DNA of 8,236 bases from Lysobacterales bacterium (lineage in GTDB: Bacteria > Pseudomonadota > Gammaproteobacteria > Xanthomonadales > SZUA-36): positions 1 through 8,236 of the forward strand of contig JAKITM010000104.1 in NCBI GenBank assembly GCA_021648045.1, read 5' to 3'. Under the pieces are notes generated by a model. The model was not told where the DNA came from. It saw only the letters and a list, made by a program, of their open reading frames with translations, and did no database searches. This document shows positions 6,174-8,236 of this stretch, in pieces. Made by a program: the position numbers and the translations under genes. Position 1 is the stretch's first letter. Every line of letters starts with the position of its first letter.

Positions 6174-7562
6174 TTATAAATTTTCTGAAGCATAATGTGC
6201 CAACCGAGATCGTTCACCTGTGCGTAGAGTTATATGCCCCGAGTGTTGCCAGGTTTTAAACCGATCTACAGCGAAGGTTAGTCCGGAAGTTGTTTCTGTC
6301 AGGTAGGGCGTATCGATTTGCTCGACATTCCCAAGGCATACCATTTTTGTACCTGGACCGGCGCGTGTTAGCAGGGTTTTCATTTGTTTCGGGGTAAGGT
6401 TTTGAGCCTCATCAATAATCACAAAACGATTCAGAAAGGTGCTGCCGCGCATATAATTCATCGAACGCACTTTGATTCGATTCTTGATCAAATCGTTGGT
6501 TGCCTCGCGCGCCCATTCATCGTTTTCGGCAGGCTGGGTCAGAAATTCTAAATTATCGGTCAGTGCACCCATCCATGGAGTCATTTTTTCTTCTTCTGTG
6601 CCGGGTAAAAAGCCAATATCTTCGCCGACTGAAACTGTGGCTCGCGTCATTATGATTTCGCTGTAAATTTTATCATCCAGAGTTTGGGTTAGGGCCGCTG
6701 CCAGAGTTAGCAGGGTTTTTCCGGTACCTGCTGTACCCATTAGAGTCACAAAATCAATCTCTGGGTCCATCAGTAGGTTCAGTGCAAAGTTTTGTTCACG
6801 GTTACGCGCCCTGATACCCCAGACAGAGTGACCTTGTTGACGGAAATCAGTCACTACGCGCAGTTCAGCATGGTTTTCCTCTAAAGAAGTCACCATCGCC
6901 TCCAGTCCATTGTCACCCTCCAGTGCAAGGAACTGCCGCGGATACCACAGCTCATCTTTTTGCCGAGGCAGGCGGTAAAATACTGAATGCTTGTTAGTCC
7001 ATGACTCAACCGGCTCGTGCTGACCCCAGAATTCAGGACCTTCTACGCGAGCGCCGTTATACAATAAGCTGAGGTCGTCCAGCGCTCTGTCATTAAAATA
7101 ATCTTCAGCGGGGATGCCAATAATGGCTGCTTTTATGCGTAAGTTGATGTCTTTAGAAACCAGCACAATTTCTTTATCCTGCTCTCGTTCTTGCAGTTGA
7201 GCGGCGGTCGAAAGAATTTGATTGTCAGCCAGTGATTGCTCGGCTAACAGGCTATTATGAGGTTTGGTTAATTCAGTCTGGAAGTATAAGCGACCGCTGC
7301 CAATTTCAAGATTTAGCCCATCGGGCATGCGCAATTCAAGGCCGTCGCTAAGGTCAGCACCGTTCGCCATTAATTCACCGATAAAACGACTAACCTGACG
7401 AACATTCCTGGATACTTCGGTTAGGCCTTTTTTGGCGTTGTCGAGTTCCTCCAGGACGATCATGGGTAGGAATATGTCATGTTCCTCGAAGCGGAACAGG
7501 GAGGTAGGGTCGTGCATCAGCACATTGGTATCGAGAATATACAGCCGTTTACGGTGTACCAT
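6174..7562 (-). CDS. PIN domain-PhoH ATPase fusion (PhoH2-like)
   Basis: A cytoplasmic protein joining an N-terminal PIN ribonuclease-like domain to a C-terminal PhoH ATPase. Mycobacterial PhoH2 of this architecture unwinds and cleaves RNA, so an RNA-processing or decay role is likely but not shown here. The PIN domain spans about 1-160, with acidic residues in LDTNVL (Asp11), VLEELD (Glu38/Glu39), LADNQIL (Asp113) and VSKDINLRIKA (Asp138). The PhoH domain spans about 255-460, with Walker A GTAGTGKT (276-283) and Walker B VIIDEAQN (381-388). Both catalytic sites look intact. The length of 462 residues is normal for the fusion. GGAG (7571-7568, minus strand) lies 5 nt before the ATG at 7562. 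The bcp stop is only 10 nt upstream, so the two are probably one operon with phoH second. Similar proteins are often annotated as PhoH family or YlaK. Confidence 0.93.
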   Translation of the reverse strand: MVHRKRLYILDTNVLMHDPTSLFRFEEHDIFLPMIVLEELDNAKKGLTEVSRNVRQVSRFIGELMANGADLSDGLELRMPDGLNLEIGSGRLYFQTELTKPHNSLLAEQSLADNQILSTAAQLQEREQDKEIVLVSKDINLRIKAAIIGIPAEDYFNDRALDDLSLLYNGARVEGPEFWGQHEPVESWTNKHSVFYRLPRQKDELWYPRQFLALEGDNGLEAMVTSLEENHAELRVVTDFRQQGHSVWGIRARNREQNFALNLLMDPEIDFVTLMGTAGTGKTLLTLAAALTQTLDDKIYSEIIMTRATVSVGEDIGFLPGTEEEKMTPWMGALTDNLEFLTQPAENDEWAREATNDLIKNRIKVRSMNYMRGSTFLNRFVIIDEAQNLTPKQMKTLLTRAGPGTKMVCLGNVEQIDTPYLTETTSGLTFAVDRFKTWQHSGHITLRTGERSRLAHYASENL

Positions 7563-7572
7563 TATTTCTCCA

Positions 7573-8055
7573 TCAACTTATGTGGTTGTTGAGTAATGTA
7601 GAGAGGACATCTTGCGCGTGTTCTTTCACTTTTACTTTATCCCAGATTTCCAGTAGCTTACCGTCCGGACCGATAAGGAATGTAGAGCGAACAATACCCA
7701 TATAAGTTCGTCCATAAAGTTTCTTTTCACGAATCACGCCAAAAGCGTGGCAGAGTTTTTCATCCGCATCGGATAAAAGATCAAATGGAAACTCATGTTT
7801 TTTGCGGAAATTTTCATGTACCCGAACACTGTCGCGGGAAACCCCAAGAATGGCGCAGTTAGTAGATTGGAATTGCGGGTACAGGTCGCGAAAATCTTGC
7901 CCCTCGCGGGTACAGCCGGGGGTATTATCTTTAGGATAGAAATATAGAACCAGAAATTGACCTTTGAAGTCTTTGATTGAAATGGTTTTTTCACCGCTAT
8001 CAGCGCCAGTAGCATTGATTGAGAGGTCAGGTGCGTTCGAGCCAATTTTCATCAT
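7573..8055 (-). CDS. bcp: Thioredoxin-dependent thiol peroxidase (PrxQ/Bcp family)
   Basis: A cytoplasmic peroxiredoxin that reduces hydrogen peroxide and organic hydroperoxides. The 160 residues give the complete thioredoxin-like fold: GSNAPDLSI near the start, VLYFYPKDNTPGCTREG at 36-52 with peroxidatic Cys48 and Thr45, LLSDADEKLCHAFGV (93-107), and Arg123 in GIVRSTFLIGPDG. E. coli Bcp has its resolving cysteine five residues after the peroxidatic one; here that position is Gln53. No cysteine is present near residue 84, where the other PrxQ subtype carries it. The remaining cysteines are Cys67 and Cys102, the latter matching E. coli Cys99. The enzyme may be one-cysteine type, perhaps recycled through glutathione/glutaredoxin or direct thioredoxin attack. 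Tandem ATG codons at 8055 and 8052 are both possible starts; the ribosome site is weak. It is the first gene of the bcp-phoH unit and divergent from dapA. Confidence 0.92.
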   Translation of the reverse strand: MMKIGSNAPDLSINATGADSGEKTISIKDFKGQFLVLYFYPKDNTPGCTREGQDFRDLYPQFQSTNCAILGVSRDSVRVHENFRKKHEFPFDLLSDADEKLCHAFGVIREKKLYGRTYMGIVRSTFLIGPDGKLLEIWDKVKVKEHAQDVLSTLLNNHIS

Positions 8056-8069
8056 CTACAGCTTGCCAT

Positions 8070-8075
8070 ATTATA
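8070..8075 (-). promoter_or_regulatory. Putative -10 element for bcp-phoH
   Basis: On the minus strand a perfect TATAAT lies 14 bp before the first bcp ATG. The expected transcript would have a leader of only about 8 nt, close to leaderless, which fits the lack of a clear ribosome site. The -35 region is poor (GCAAGT at 17 bp), so the promoter could depend on an activator. Confidence 0.35.
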
Positions 8076-8091
8076 CTTTCTACTATGAGCA

Positions 8092-8119
8092 TACTTGCCA
8101 GTGGTGCTGCCCGCAAGTA
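8092..8119. repeat. Perfect 7-bp inverted repeat between bcp and dapA
   Basis: TACTTGC (8092-8098) and GCAAGTA (8113-8119) form a perfect dyad with a 14-bp spacer and half-site centres 21 bp apart, two helical turns. The half-sites overlap the -35 and -10 boxes of the candidate dapA promoter and lie upstream of the bcp -10. An operator is the simplest reading, but no regulator is known from this window. Confidence 0.45.
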
Positions 8120-8123
8120 CCAT
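8095..8123 (+). promoter_or_regulatory. Putative sigma70 promoter for dapA
   Basis: TTGCCA (8095-8100) and TACCAT (8118-8123) are separated by 17 bp. Transcription would begin near 8130, giving a leader of about 68 nt that contains a weak A/T hairpin (8136-8154). Inferred from sequence only. Confidence 0.4.
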
Positions 8124-8197
8124 GATGAACAGTTCGGTTTTTTCTGGAAAAACCACCCACATGAATTAAGGAATCAGAGCTTCCTTTAGGTGATGAT

Positions 8198-8236
8198 ATG
8201 TTTACAGGCAGTATAGTCGCACTGGTAACCCCGCTG
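8198..8236 (+). CDS. dapA: 4-hydroxy-tetrahydrodipicolinate synthase, N-terminus (truncated by window end)
   Basis: The first 13 codons read MFTGSIVALVTPL, the characteristic N-terminus of DapA, which condenses pyruvate with aspartate semialdehyde in the diaminopimelate/lysine pathway. AGGTGA (8188-8193) lies 4 nt before the ATG. The remaining roughly 280 residues lie beyond the window. The position next to bcp matches the dapA-bcp neighbourhood of pseudomonads, although a gcvR-like gene often found between them is absent here. Identification rests on 13 residues plus context. Confidence 0.85.
   Translation, partial: MFTGSIVALVTPL

Noticed and set aside
8136..8154. GGTTTTT / AAAAACC inverted repeat in the dapA leader as a terminator or riboswitch
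   Set aside because: The stem is almost all A/T, with no further structure or lysine-riboswitch features around it, and the leader is too short for a lysine riboswitch.

Overview
The window reads as ordinary chromosome from a gammaproteobacterium of moderate GC, probably marine or environmental. The evidence is the Tus sulfur-relay proteins (TusC and TusE), a Grx3-type glutaredoxin, an NAD-type isocitrate dehydrogenase, and the cluster perM / phoH (PIN-PhoH) / bcp / dapA, part of which is a familiar neighbourhood in Pseudomonas and its relatives. I see no mobile element, CRISPR array, tRNA, rRNA or phage-like module.

Layout. Positions 1-708 (+) hold the 3' part of a TusC-like gene overlapping tusE by 8 nt, so this is the end of a sulfur-relay operon. 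A consensus-like sigma70 promoter lies over the tusE stop codon and should drive grxC (772-1029, +). A secreted protein of unknown function (1079-2194) runs convergent to grxC and divergent from a NAD-dependent isocitrate dehydrogenase (2342-3346, +). After an AT-rich gap comes an exported protein of unknown function that looks like an outer-membrane beta-barrel (3644-4873, +). Next is a PerM-type AI-2E-family membrane protein (5013-6086, +). Convergent to it is a tight bcp-phoH operon on the minus strand (8055 down to 6174). The first 13 codons of dapA (8198 onward, +) are divergent from bcp.

How the genes work together. There is a loose thiol/sulfur theme: TusC/TusE for tRNA 2-thiolation, Grx3 for dithiol exchange and Bcp for thiol peroxide reduction. 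These genes do not form one operon, and only tusC-tusE and bcp-phoH look co-transcribed. The two genes I cannot name (1079-2194 and 3644-4873) both encode exported proteins and are the least explained content.

I did not find a convincing undescribed multi-gene system. The points most worth checking are: the missing ordinary start codon of the TusC frame and the absence of tusB between tusC and tusE; a PrxQ/Bcp lacking the usual resolving cysteines; two orphan exported proteins; an altered active-site loop in the isocitrate dehydrogenase; and a perfect 7-bp dyad between bcp and dapA.
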